Origin: Burkholderiales bacterium
GTDB lineage: Bacteria; Pseudomonadota; Gammaproteobacteria; Burkholderiales; Burkholderiaceae_C
Assembly: GCA_013205525.1 (NCBI GenBank)
Contig: JABMMR010000103.1
Span: 1 to 5,741 of the forward strand
Direction of reading: 5' to 3'
DNA: 5,741 nucleotides
Of this stretch, positions 1 to 5,560 are shown piece by piece. Position numbers and translations under genes: made by a program. How positions within the stretch are numbered: the stretch's first letter is position 1; each line of letters starts with the position of its first letter. The notes beneath the pieces were generated by a model. It was given only the letters and a program-made list of their open reading frames with translations, did no database searches and was not told the origin of the DNA.

Positions 1-129
1 GAAGCCTGTTGGCCATTGCTGCGAAAGCACTTCGTCAAAGCCAAACCCGCAGCCATGGTGATCACTGCAGGCCTGCTGGACCCGCGCATGAAGATTGAAA
101 TTGAAGTGACAGCGCTGAAAGCTACCTAG
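1..129 (+). CDS. RidA/YjgF-family protein, C-terminal 42 residues (5' end outside window)
   Basis: The window opens inside a plus-strand reading frame that ends at TAG 127-129. The visible 42 residues contain PAAMVITAGL followed by KIEIEVTAL, which resembles the last two strands of the RidA/YjgF fold (E. coli RidA ends PARSCVEVARL...KIEIEAIA). Canonical members are small trimeric enzymes that hydrolyse reactive enamine/imine intermediates such as 2-aminoacrylate. Aligned without gaps, the arginine that E. coli RidA uses to hold the substrate carboxylate (Arg105, in PARS) is alanine here (PAAM), while the glutamate of the IEIE strand is kept. This suggests a non-canonical Rid subfamily rather than a housekeeping RidA. 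The gene converges on purC with 45 bp between the stops. The family call is fairly good, but the specific function is unknown because most of the protein is missing. Confidence 0.65.
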   Translation, partial: EACWPLLRKHFVKAKPAAMVITAGLLDPRMKIEIEVTALKAT

Positions 130-174
130 CAACAATGTGGCCGCTTCGGCACTTACTGCCTCGCAATAACAGAT

Positions 175-1071
175 TCAGTCGCGCAACCTCGCCCATGCCT
201 CTTGGTATTTGTCGGCGGTGAGCGAAATCACCTCGGGTGGCAGGGCAGGCGCCGGTGCTTGCTTGTTCCAAGGCGCGCCATCCACTTGAGAAACATCCAG
301 CCAGTCGCGCAAATACTGCTTGTCAAAGCTGGGGGGGTTGACGCCTTCGCGGTAAGCGTCGGCGGGCCAATAGCGGGATGAGTCGGGCGTGAGCACCTCG
401 TCCATCAGCACCAAGGTGCCTTCGGGGCTCAAGCCAAACTCAAATTTGGTGTCCGCAATGATGATGCCCTTGGCCGCGGCGATGTCGTAGGCCGCTTCAT
501 ACAAAGCGATGCTGATGTTGCGGATGCGCTCGGCCAAGTCTGGGCCGATCATGGCCACGGTTTGCTCGAAAGAAATATTTTCGTCGTGCTCGCCCATCCC
601 GGCCTTGGCCGCAGGGGTGAAGATAGGCTCGGGCAAGCGAGACGCATTTTGTAAGCCCGCTGGCAGTTTCACGCCACATACCGATAGGCTCTCCTGGTAT
701 TCTTTCCAACCACTGCCGGCCAAATAGCCGCGCACCACGGCTTCGACGGGAACAGGTTTTAAACGGCGCACCAGCATAGAGCGCTTGGCCACAAAAGGCT
801 TTTCTGCATCAGACACCACGCTCTCGGGGGCGTCGCCTGTGAGGTGGTTGGGGCAAATAGGGCCCAGCTTGCCAAACCAAAACAGCGCCATTTGCGTCAG
901 CAGCGCGCCTTTGCCAGGAATAGGTTCGCTCATCACCACATCGAATGCGCTGATGCGGTCGGAGGCGACCATCAAGATGCGGTCGTCGCCTACGGCGTAG
1001 TTGTCGCGCACCTTGCCGCGCGCCAAGAGGGGGAGAGAGCCTAGGGTGTGGGTGTGCAAGGTGGGGTTCAA
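175..1071 (-). CDS. purC: Phosphoribosylaminoimidazole-succinocarboxamide synthase (SAICAR synthetase)
   Basis: PurC condenses CAIR with L-aspartate using ATP to make SAICAR in cytosolic de novo purine synthesis. The 298-residue product matches the longer, yeast Ade1-like form rather than the roughly 237-residue E. coli form. Visible motifs are ARGKVRD (17-23, nucleotide-binding loop), SDRISAFD (37-44), [15 protein letters not shown] (108-122, first family signature), EHDENIS (161-167), IADTKFEFG (205-213, second signature) and [14 protein letters not shown] (222-235). The start is read as TTG at 1069-1071. The next methionine in frame (residue 34) lies beyond the conserved GKVRD loop, so a start before LHTHTL is required and no ATG or GTG is available close by. 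An AGGTGG sequence lies 4 nt upstream. The TTG overlaps the fba stop as TTGA, which suggests translational coupling. A run of seven C on the coding strand (331-337) encodes part of NPPS without breaking the frame. Confidence 0.95.
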   Translation of the reverse strand: MNPTLHTHTLGSLPLLARGKVRDNYAVGDDRILMVASDRISAFDVVMSEPIPGKGALLTQMALFWFGKLGPICPNHLTGDAPESVVSDAEKPFVAKRSMLVRRLKPVPVEAVVRGYLAGSGWKEYQESLSVCGVKLPAGLQNASRLPEPIFTPAAKAGMGEHDENISFEQTVAMIGPDLAERIRNISIALYEAAYDIAAAKGIIIADTKFEFGLSPEGTLVLMDEVLTPDSSRYWPADAYREGVNPPSFDKQYLRDWLDVSQVDGAPWNKQAPAPALPPEVISLTADKYQEAWARLRD

Positions 1072-1081
1072 TGCACCACCT
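1068..1081 (-). promoter_or_regulatory. fba stop/purC TTG start overlap with ribosome-binding site
   Basis: Read on the minus strand, AGGTGG (1076-1081) is followed after 4 nt by TTGA, in which the purC TTG start (1069-1071) overlaps the fba TGA stop (1068-1070). This is the TTG version of the common ATGA coupling junction. Ribosomes finishing aldolase could reinitiate on purC, tying its synthesis to fba. This junction decides the purC start. Confidence 0.6.
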
Positions 1082-2132
1082 GTGCCAACAAACCTTGGCC
1101 GTATTTGGCTGCCATCATTTGCAGCGGCGTGTTTTTGATTTTGGCGCCTTGGCCTTCGCAGCCAAACTCAATGTAGCGTTGTTTGCAAATCTGCTTGGCC
1201 GCTTCGCGCGCGGGTTTGAGCCATTCGCGAGCATCGAATTTATCGGGGTTTTCATGCAGAAATTGGCGCACGGCGGCGGTCATGGCTAAGCGGATGTCGG
1301 TATCGATATTGATCTTGCGCACACCAAACTGAATCGCTTTTTGAATCTCAGCTACCGGCACGCCGTAGGTTTGCTTCATCTTGCCGCCAAACTTGTTGAT
1401 GGTGGCCAGCAGGTCTTGGGGCACGCTGGAGGAGCCGTGCATGACCAAATGCGTGTTGGGGATGCGCTGGTGAATGGCTTTGATGCGGTCAATAGCCAAA
1501 ATGTCGCCGGTGGGCTCGCGGGTGAATTTGTAGGCGCCGTGGCTGGTGCCGATAGCAATCGCCAAGGCGTCTAGCTGCGTGGCTTGGACAAACTGCGCCG
1601 CTTCTTCGGGGTCGGTAAGCAACTGCTCGCGGGTCATGGTGGCGTCCGTGCCGTGGCCGTCTTCTTTGTCGCCCTTCATGGTCTCCAAAGAACCCAAGCA
1701 ACCCAGTTCGCCCTCAACGGTGATACCCAATTTGTGAGCCATTTCCACCACTTCGCGGGTAACTTTCACGTTGTAATCAAAGCTGGCGATGGTTTTACCG
1801 TCACCTTCCAAGCTGCCGTCCATCATCACCGAGGAAAACCCCAGTTGAATCGCTCCTTGGCAAATGGCGGGGCTTTGTCCATGGTCTTGGTGCATCACCA
1901 GCGGCACATGCGGATAGGCCTCCACCGCGGCTTGAATCAGGTGCTTGATGAAAGGCTCACCCGCGTATTTGCGTGCGCCTGCACTGGCTTGCAAGATAAC
2001 GGGCGCGCCCACCTCATCGGCGGCCGACATCACGGCTTGGACTTGCTCCAAGTTATTCACATTGAATGCGGGAATACCGTATTGGTGAACTGCCGCATGG
2101 TCGAGCAACTCACGCATAGAAACTAAAGCCAT
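1068..2132 (-). CDS. fba: Class II fructose-1,6-bisphosphate aldolase, Calvin-cycle subtype
   Basis: This zinc-dependent aldolase interconverts fructose-1,6-bisphosphate with dihydroxyacetone phosphate and glyceraldehyde-3-phosphate in glycolysis and gluconeogenesis. The subtype also occurs in Calvin-cycle (cbbA) operons. The 354-residue length fits that subtype. LVMHQDHG (78-85) holds the catalytic Asp83 and zinc ligand His84, [12 protein letters not shown] (139-150) is the second class II signature, and GTSHGAYK (195-202) and MHGSSS (231-236) supply the other metal histidines. NIDTD (275-279) belongs to the substrate-binding loop. The frame is open 19 codons further upstream, but I chose ATG 2130-2132 because MALVSMREL is the family N terminus and AGGA sits 6 nt before it. 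The gene follows pyk by 63 bp and overlaps purC by 4 nt. No rubisco or other Calvin gene is visible, so a glycolytic role is the simpler reading. Confidence 0.95.
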   Translation of the reverse strand: MALVSMRELLDHAAVHQYGIPAFNVNNLEQVQAVMSAADEVGAPVILQASAGARKYAGEPFIKHLIQAAVEAYPHVPLVMHQDHGQSPAICQGAIQLGFSSVMMDGSLEGDGKTIASFDYNVKVTREVVEMAHKLGITVEGELGCLGSLETMKGDKEDGHGTDATMTREQLLTDPEEAAQFVQATQLDALAIAIGTSHGAYKFTREPTGDILAIDRIKAIHQRIPNTHLVMHGSSSVPQDLLATINKFGGKMKQTYGVPVAEIQKAIQFGVRKINIDTDIRLAMTAAVRQFLHENPDKFDAREWLKPAREAAKQICKQRYIEFGCEGQGAKIKNTPLQMMAAKYGQGLLAQVVH

Positions 2133-2137
2133 AGCTT

Positions 2138-2142
2138 TTCCT
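2138..2142 (-). promoter_or_regulatory. Ribosome-binding site of fba
   Basis: Minus-strand AGGAA lies here. The AGGA core is 6 nt from ATG 2130-2132, which favours this start over the in-frame upstream start near 2189 that would add 19 residues not typical of the family. Confidence 0.6.
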
Positions 2143-2153
2143 AAGGTCAGTAC

Positions 2154-2166
2154 AAAATAATATTTT
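2154..2166. repeat. 13-bp perfect AT-only palindrome in the pyk-fba gap
   Basis: AAAATA-A-TATTTT is a perfect 6+1+6 inverted repeat made only of A and T in GC-rich surroundings. It overlaps the candidate fba -10. It could be an operator, a melting region, or simply a by-product of AT richness; no T-run follows it, so it is not a convincing terminator. Confidence 0.5.
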
Positions 2167-2189
2167 AAAGCTAAGACCCCCAAGGCCAA
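2162..2189 (-). promoter_or_regulatory. Possible internal promoter for fba-purC in the pyk-fba gap
   Basis: On the minus strand, TTGGCC (2184-2189, 4 of 6 to the -35 consensus) precedes TAAAAT (2162-2167, 5 of 6 to the -10) with a 16-bp spacer. Transcription would start near 2155, leaving a leader of about 23 nt that contains the fba ribosome site. It lies in the only AT-rich patch of the pyk-fba gap. No hairpin with a U-run separates pyk from fba, so this would be a secondary promoter within a continuous operon. Confidence 0.28.
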
Positions 2190-2195
2190 GCGGGT

Positions 2196-3629
2196 CTACA
2201 CAACGCGGCAGATCTTCAGCATATTGGTGCCGCCTGGCGAGCCCATGGGCTCGCCACAGGTGATGGCATACACATCGCCCGAATGAACGATGTCGCGGTC
2301 TTTTAAATGCGCCTCGGCTTGGGCCAAAGCGGTGTCACGGTCGGCGCTGGTGTCCATCAACATCGCGCGCACATTGCGGTAAAGCGCCATGCGGCGTTGC
2401 GTACTCAGCTGGGTGGTCAAGGCGTAAATCGGAATGCGGATATGGTGGCGGCTCATCCACAGCGGCGTGGAGCCCGACTCGGTCAGCGCCACGATGGCCT
2501 TGGCGCCCAAATGGTGGGCGGTAAACAGCGCGCCCATGGCGATGGTTTGGTCGATGAAAGAAAAAGTTTTGCCGGTGAAATCGTTATCAAGCCGAGTTTC
2601 TTCGGCCTCTTCGGCGGCAAAGCAAATTTGCACCATTTGTTGAACGGTTTCCAAGGGGTATTTGCCCACCGCGGTTTCGGCGCTGAGCATCACCGCGTCG
2701 GTGCCGTCGAGTACCGCATTGGCCACGTCGCTGACTTCGGCGCGGGTGGGCACTGGGTTGGTGATCATGCTCTCCATCATTTGGGTGGCGGTGATGGCCA
2801 CTTTGTCCATTTCGCGGGCCATTTTGATCATGCGTTTTTGCAATGCCGGCACGGCGGCATTGCCCACCTCGACTGCCAAGTCGCCGCGCGCGACCATGAT
2901 GCCGTCGCTGGCGCGCAAGATCTCTTCCAAATGGGGAATGGCTTCAAAGCGCTCAATTTTGGCAATCAGCCCAGGCTTGTGTTTGAACGGCGCAGCCGCC
3001 ACATTGCAGAGCTGGCGCGCCATTTCCATGTCAGTGGCATTTTTGGGAAAGCTCACGGCCACATAGTCGGCTTGAAAAGACATGGCGGTTTTGATGTCTT
3101 CCATGTCCTTGGCGGTCAGCGCCGGTGCGGTCAGTCCGCCGCCTTGCTTGTTGATGCCTTTGTTGTTGGACAACTCGCCGCCCATCTTTACCGTGGTGTG
3201 CACTTGCTCGCCTTTGACGGCGTCGACAGTCAGCACAATCAAGCCGTCGTTAAGCAGCAGCAAGTCGCCGGCTTTCACATCGCGGGGCAATTCTTTGTAG
3301 TCCAATCCCACGCCTTGCAAATCACCCAATTCGGTGCGAGAGGCGTCGAGCACAAACTGGGCGCCAGTTACCAGCATGACTTTGCCATCAGCGAATTTGC
3401 CCACGCGAATTTTGGGCCCTTGCAAATCGGCCATGATGGCCACGACTTTGCCCGCACGCTGGGCGGCTTCGCGCACCAAGACAGCGCGATCCACATGGTC
3501 TTGGGCTTTGCCGTGGCTGAAGTTCAGGCGCACCACATTGACACCTGCGCGAATCATCTCTTCAAGTAGGGCGGGCTCGCTGGAGGCGGGGCCTAGGGTG
3601 GCAACAATCTTGGTAGCGTGTTTGGGCAT
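2196..3629 (-). CDS. pyk: Pyruvate kinase
   Basis: Pyruvate kinase transfers phosphate from phosphoenolpyruvate to ADP, the last step of glycolysis in the cytosol, and is usually a tetramer. The 477 residues carry the whole fold. TKIVATLGPAS (6-16) and NVVRLNFSHG (31-40) start the barrel, and ADLQGPKIRVG (67-77) leads into the lid (B) domain, roughly 76-170. GLIAKIERFEAI (220-231) is the active-site signature with catalytic Lys224 and metal ligand Glu226. MVARGDLAVE (245-254) gives Asp250, and ITATQMMESM (279-288) follows. The C-terminal domain (about 345-477) holds LTESGST (382-388), typical of the effector phosphate loop. An in-frame ATG lies 13 codons upstream, but ATG 3627-3629 gives the usual MPxxATKIV start. 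Its ribosome site is weak (AGAGA). It heads the visible pyk-fba-purC run, with the Crp/Fnr gene divergent upstream. Confidence 0.95.
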   Translation of the reverse strand: MPKHATKIVATLGPASSEPALLEEMIRAGVNVVRLNFSHGKAQDHVDRAVLVREAAQRAGKVVAIMADLQGPKIRVGKFADGKVMLVTGAQFVLDASRTELGDLQGVGLDYKELPRDVKAGDLLLLNDGLIVLTVDAVKGEQVHTTVKMGGELSNNKGINKQGGGLTAPALTAKDMEDIKTAMSFQADYVAVSFPKNATDMEMARQLCNVAAAPFKHKPGLIAKIERFEAIPHLEEILRASDGIMVARGDLAVEVGNAAVPALQKRMIKMAREMDKVAITATQMMESMITNPVPTRAEVSDVANAVLDGTDAVMLSAETAVGKYPLETVQQMVQICFAAEEAEETRLDNDFTGKTFSFIDQTIAMGALFTAHHLGAKAIVALTESGSTPLWMSRHHIRIPIYALTTQLSTQRRMALYRNVRAMLMDTSADRDTALAQAEAHLKDRDIVHSGDVYAITCGEPMGSPGGTNMLKICRVV

Positions 3630-3646
3630 AAAGTGTCTCTGGTTAA

Positions 3647-3674
3647 ATTCGCTGAAGTATTCTCCCATGCGAAT
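3647..3674. repeat. Spaced inverted repeat in the pyk leader
   Basis: ATTCGC (3647-3652) and GCGAAT (3669-3674) are perfect inverted 6-mers whose centres are 22 bp apart, about two helical turns. A nested pair TATTC (3658-3662) and GAATA (3671-3675) shares the right arm. They lie 18-46 bp upstream of the pyk start, in its presumed leader. The arms could be protein half-sites or alternative RNA stems; neither is established. Confidence 0.3.
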
Positions 3675-3729
3675 ATGACGCTATATGTAGAAAAAACCTG
3701 CACTTGAAATCGCAGCGCTAGTGGGATGA

Positions 3730-3740
3730 ACAAAATTTGT
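3730..3740. repeat. 11-bp perfect inverted repeat between divergent pyk and the Crp/Fnr gene
   Basis: ACAAA-A-TTTGT is a perfect 5+1+5 palindrome, ending 47 bp before the regulator ATG and about 100 bp upstream of pyk. With its flanks it reads TGA-N10-TCA (3727-3742), which loosely recalls Crp/Fnr-type half-site spacing. It is a plausible operator for autoregulation or for control of pyk, but the assignment is speculative. Confidence 0.35.
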
Positions 3741-3787
3741 CAGCCTCGCTCAAGTAACCCCAGTTGCGCCGCGCCTAAAGTGGGGCC

Positions 3788-4432
3788 ATGACCCCATTGA
3801 ATACACTTATTTCGTCGGCAATCGATGGCATAAAGCCAGACTTCCTCAACACCTTGGCCCAACAGGGCCAAGTTCGCCGCTACCGCAAAAACACCTTGCT
3901 CATCCAAGGCGGGGACGTGGGTGCCTGTATTTATATAGTGCTTGATGGCCAGCTGCGCGAGTTCGCCATGTCCCAAGACAGCAAGCCGCGTGAAATTACC
4001 CTGTCGATTGCTGTGCGTGGCGATTTATTGGGCTTGCTCGCCATAGAAGGCGGTCCGCATTGCGCCAGCGTCATCACCTTGGGGCCGGCGGTGTGCGCGG
4101 TGGTCAGCGTTGAAAGCGTGAGGCAGTTGGTGCAGCAAGACCCCGTGTTGTCCATGGCATTGTTGCAGCGGACTTTGCAGCGCTTGCGCATGGCTACTGA
4201 AACCACCTGTTTGGCCTTGTTTTCCGATGCCTACAGCCGTTTGAGCGCTTTGCTACAAAGACAGCAGCAGCCTGCACATGCACCCATGACCCATGCCCAA
4301 ATAGCCCAGCACATAGGTTGCAGCCGAGAAATGGTCAGCCGCATCCTCAAAGAGCTGGTCCAAGGCGGCTATGTGGTGCGCGAACCCGACAAGCTTTACC
4401 GCGTTTGTAGGCGGTTGCCCGCTCGTTGGTAA
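3788..4432 (+). CDS. Crp/Fnr-family transcriptional regulator of unknown ligand
   Basis: This 214-residue protein has Crp/Fnr architecture: an N-terminal cyclic-nucleotide-like beta-roll (about 20-110), a long dimerisation helix (about 112-150) and a C-terminal winged helix (about 165-210). The helix-turn-helix is MTHAQIAQHIGCSREMVSRILKEL (given here by position: 167-190), with recognition residues Arg180, Glu181, Ser184 and Arg185. In the effector pocket, the position of E. coli Crp Glu72 is Leu83 (GLL for GEL), and Crp's RSA is replaced by HCAS (91-94), so cAMP binding like Crp's is unlikely. No N-terminal cysteine cluster for an Fnr-type iron-sulphur centre is present; the cysteines at 47, 92, 103, 141, 178 and 207 are scattered. 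It lies 42 bp upstream of the desaturase on the same strand and diverges from pyk, so both are candidate targets. The ribosome site is poor (AAAGTGGGG). Confidence 0.88.
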   Translation: MTPLNTLISSAIDGIKPDFLNTLAQQGQVRRYRKNTLLIQGGDVGACIYIVLDGQLREFAMSQDSKPREITLSIAVRGDLLGLLAIEGGPHCASVITLGPAVCAVVSVESVRQLVQQDPVLSMALLQRTLQRLRMATETTCLALFSDAYSRLSALLQRQQQPAHAPMTHAQIAQHIGCSREMVSRILKELVQGGYVVREPDKLYRVCRRLPARW

Positions 4433-4439
4433 GGGTAAG

Positions 4440-4466
4440 TTGGCAAAAAGCTTGATTCGTTACAAT
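4440..4466 (+). promoter_or_regulatory. Candidate sigma70-type promoter for the desaturase gene, giving a near-leaderless transcript
   Basis: TTGGCA (4440-4445) matches the -35 consensus at 5 of 6 positions and TACAAT (4461-4466) matches the -10 at 5 of 6. The 15-bp spacer is shorter than the preferred 17, which would make the promoter weak or dependent on help. Transcription would begin about 7 bp after the -10, near 4472-4474, right at ATG 4475. That fits the lack of any Shine-Dalgarno sequence. Readthrough from the regulator gene 42 bp upstream could also express the desaturase. The call is inference from consensus matching only. Confidence 0.42.
4452..4465. promoter_or_regulatory. Fnr/Crp-box-like site overlapping the desaturase -10
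   Basis: TTGAT-TCGT-TACAA has the spacing of the Fnr-family box (TTGAT-N4-ATCAA) and agrees with it at 8 of 10 positions: the left half is perfect and the right half keeps CAA. It covers the spacer and most of the -10 hexamer, so a bound dimer would be expected to repress. The regulator encoded just upstream has an E-x-x-S-R recognition helix of the kind that reads TTGA half-sites in Fnr-type proteins, making it the obvious candidate ligand. A short degenerate site like this can arise by chance. Confidence 0.32.
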
Positions 4467-4474
4467 TTACCAAT

Positions 4475-5560
4475 ATGACTATTCAAGAACAACCCATACC
4501 CGTTGATCAGCCCATGCCCCACCGCAAGGTGATTCGCGAATGGCTGATTCCCCTTTCCCACCGAGTCACTGTGCGCGCCTTGCTGCTGCTGCTGCTGGAT
4601 TTTTCGGTGTGGGGCGCTTTTTTGGCTGGCACCATTTACTTCGAAGCTGTGTGGGCCAAGCTGCTGTGTGGCGTGGCCATGGGTTTTACCATCGGGCGAT
4701 TGTTCATCATTGGTCATGACGCTTGCCACCAAAGTCTCACGCCACACCGCGGCCTGAACAAATGGATAGGCCGCATCGCCTTTTTGCCTTCACTCACCAC
4801 TTTCAGCTTGTGGGACATTGGTCACAACGTGGTGCACCATGGTTACACCAATCTCAAAGGCTTCGATTTTGTCTGGGCGCCCCTCACCCAAGAAGAATTT
4901 TCCAAATTGTCTTGGCGCGGTCGTTGGCTTGACCGGGCTTACCGCAGCGGCTGGGCCCCGGGCCTGTACTACATGATAGAGATTTGGTGGAAAAAAATGG
5001 TTTTCCCCGCGGCCAAAGAAATGCCAACGCGCCGTCCTATCTTTGTTAAAGACAGCCTGTTGATTTCAGCCTTTTCGCTGTTGTGGGTGGCGGGCACGGT
5101 GACCGCCGCGCTTGCTACTGAGCAGTCCGTTGCCTTGTTGTTGTTGTGCAGCGTGCTGGTGCCGTTTTTGTTTTGGTGCGCCATGATTGGTTTCGTGGTC
5201 TATGTGCACCACACCCATGTCAAAGTCTCTTGGCATGATGACCGCAGCGCTTGGGCCAAGGCTCAACCTTTTGTCTCTACCACCGTGCACCTGACCTTCC
5301 CCTTGAAAATTGGTGCACTCATGCACCACATCATGGAACACACCGCCCACCATGTGGACATGAGCATTCCGCTTTATCACCTCAAGCAAGCTCAGGCCAA
5401 GCTCGAAACATTGCTGCCAGAGCGCATCATTGTTCAGCCCTTCTCTTGGGGCTGGTATTTTCAAACTGCGCGCGACTGCAAGTTATACGACTTCACCCGC
5501 CAATGCTGGACGGACTACAAAGGGCGCGCCACCAGCTTGCCCGCTATGAAGCCCGCCTGA
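4475..5560 (+). CDS. Membrane fatty acid desaturase (omega-6/delta-12-like, specificity unproven)
   Basis: This is an integral-membrane di-iron fatty acid desaturase (FA_desaturase family) of 361 residues. Such enzymes use O2 and electrons from a ferredoxin- or cytochrome-type donor to put a double bond into an acyl chain, mostly in membrane lipids. The three histidine boxes are HDACH (81-85), HNVVHH (117-122) and HTAHH (289-293), with an extra HHTH (245-248). Hydrophobic segments near 33-55, 58-80, 192-214 and 218-244 fit the usual four-helix membrane layout with boxes on the cytoplasmic face. Two leucine stretches are coded by runs of CTG (4583-4597) and TTG (5135-5146). No Shine-Dalgarno is seen before ATG 4475, and the promoter-like element ends only 8 bp upstream, so the message may be leaderless. 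The 3' end overlaps pgk. The exact substrate and double-bond position cannot be read from sequence, and no electron donor gene is adjacent. Confidence 0.9.
   Translation: MTIQEQPIPVDQPMPHRKVIREWLIPLSHRVTVRALLLLLLDFSVWGAFLAGTIYFEAVWAKLLCGVAMGFTIGRLFIIGHDACHQSLTPHRGLNKWIGRIAFLPSLTTFSLWDIGHNVVHHGYTNLKGFDFVWAPLTQEEFSKLSWRGRWLDRAYRSGWAPGLYYMIEIWWKKMVFPAAKEMPTRRPIFVKDSLLISAFSLLWVAGTVTAALATEQSVALLLLCSVLVPFLFWCAMIGFVVYVHHTHVKVSWHDDRSAWAKAQPFVSTTVHLTFPLKIGALMHHIMEHTAHHVDMSIPLYHLKQAQAKLETLLPERIIVQPFSWGWYFQTARDCKLYDFTRQCWTDYKGRATSLPAMKPA

Noticed and set aside
137..152. Small hairpin (GCCG-CTT-CGGC with a bulged extension) between the Rid-family gene and purC
   Set aside because: The stem is only 4 perfect pairs plus 2 beyond a bulge and no T-run follows on either strand, so it does not support a terminator call.
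1584..2126. Plus-strand open frame of about 180 codons antisense to fba
   Set aside because: It has low-complexity His/Gly-rich composition, no motif and no ribosome site. It mirrors the aldolase codons.
2307..3569. Long open frame on the plus strand (about 420 codons) antisense to pyk
   Set aside because: Its product is rich in His, Gly and Val with no recognisable domain, as expected for the complement of a GC-rich gene, and pyk on the other strand is fully conserved.
3686..3702. TGTAG-N7-CTGCA near pyk, recalling the HexR operator of central carbon genes
   Set aside because: As I recall it, the HexR motif has shorter spacing (TGTAA-N5-TTACA) and stricter arms. Here the spacing is wrong and one arm position is mismatched.
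3776..3781. TAAAGT as a -10 that would make the regulator mRNA start exactly at its ATG
   Set aside because: It matches the -10 at only 4 of 6 positions and no credible -35 exists at 15-18 bp spacing.
3669..3788. Mobile-element boundary at the left edge of the regulator-desaturase pair
   Set aside because: I saw no terminal inverted repeats, target duplications, transposase or integrase remnants, or tRNA gene at either edge, and base composition resembles the neighbours.
4583..4597. (CTG)5 repeat in the desaturase, considered as a phase-variable microsatellite
   Set aside because: The unit is a codon, so slippage would only add or remove leucine in a membrane helix. Five copies are common by chance in leucine-rich segments.
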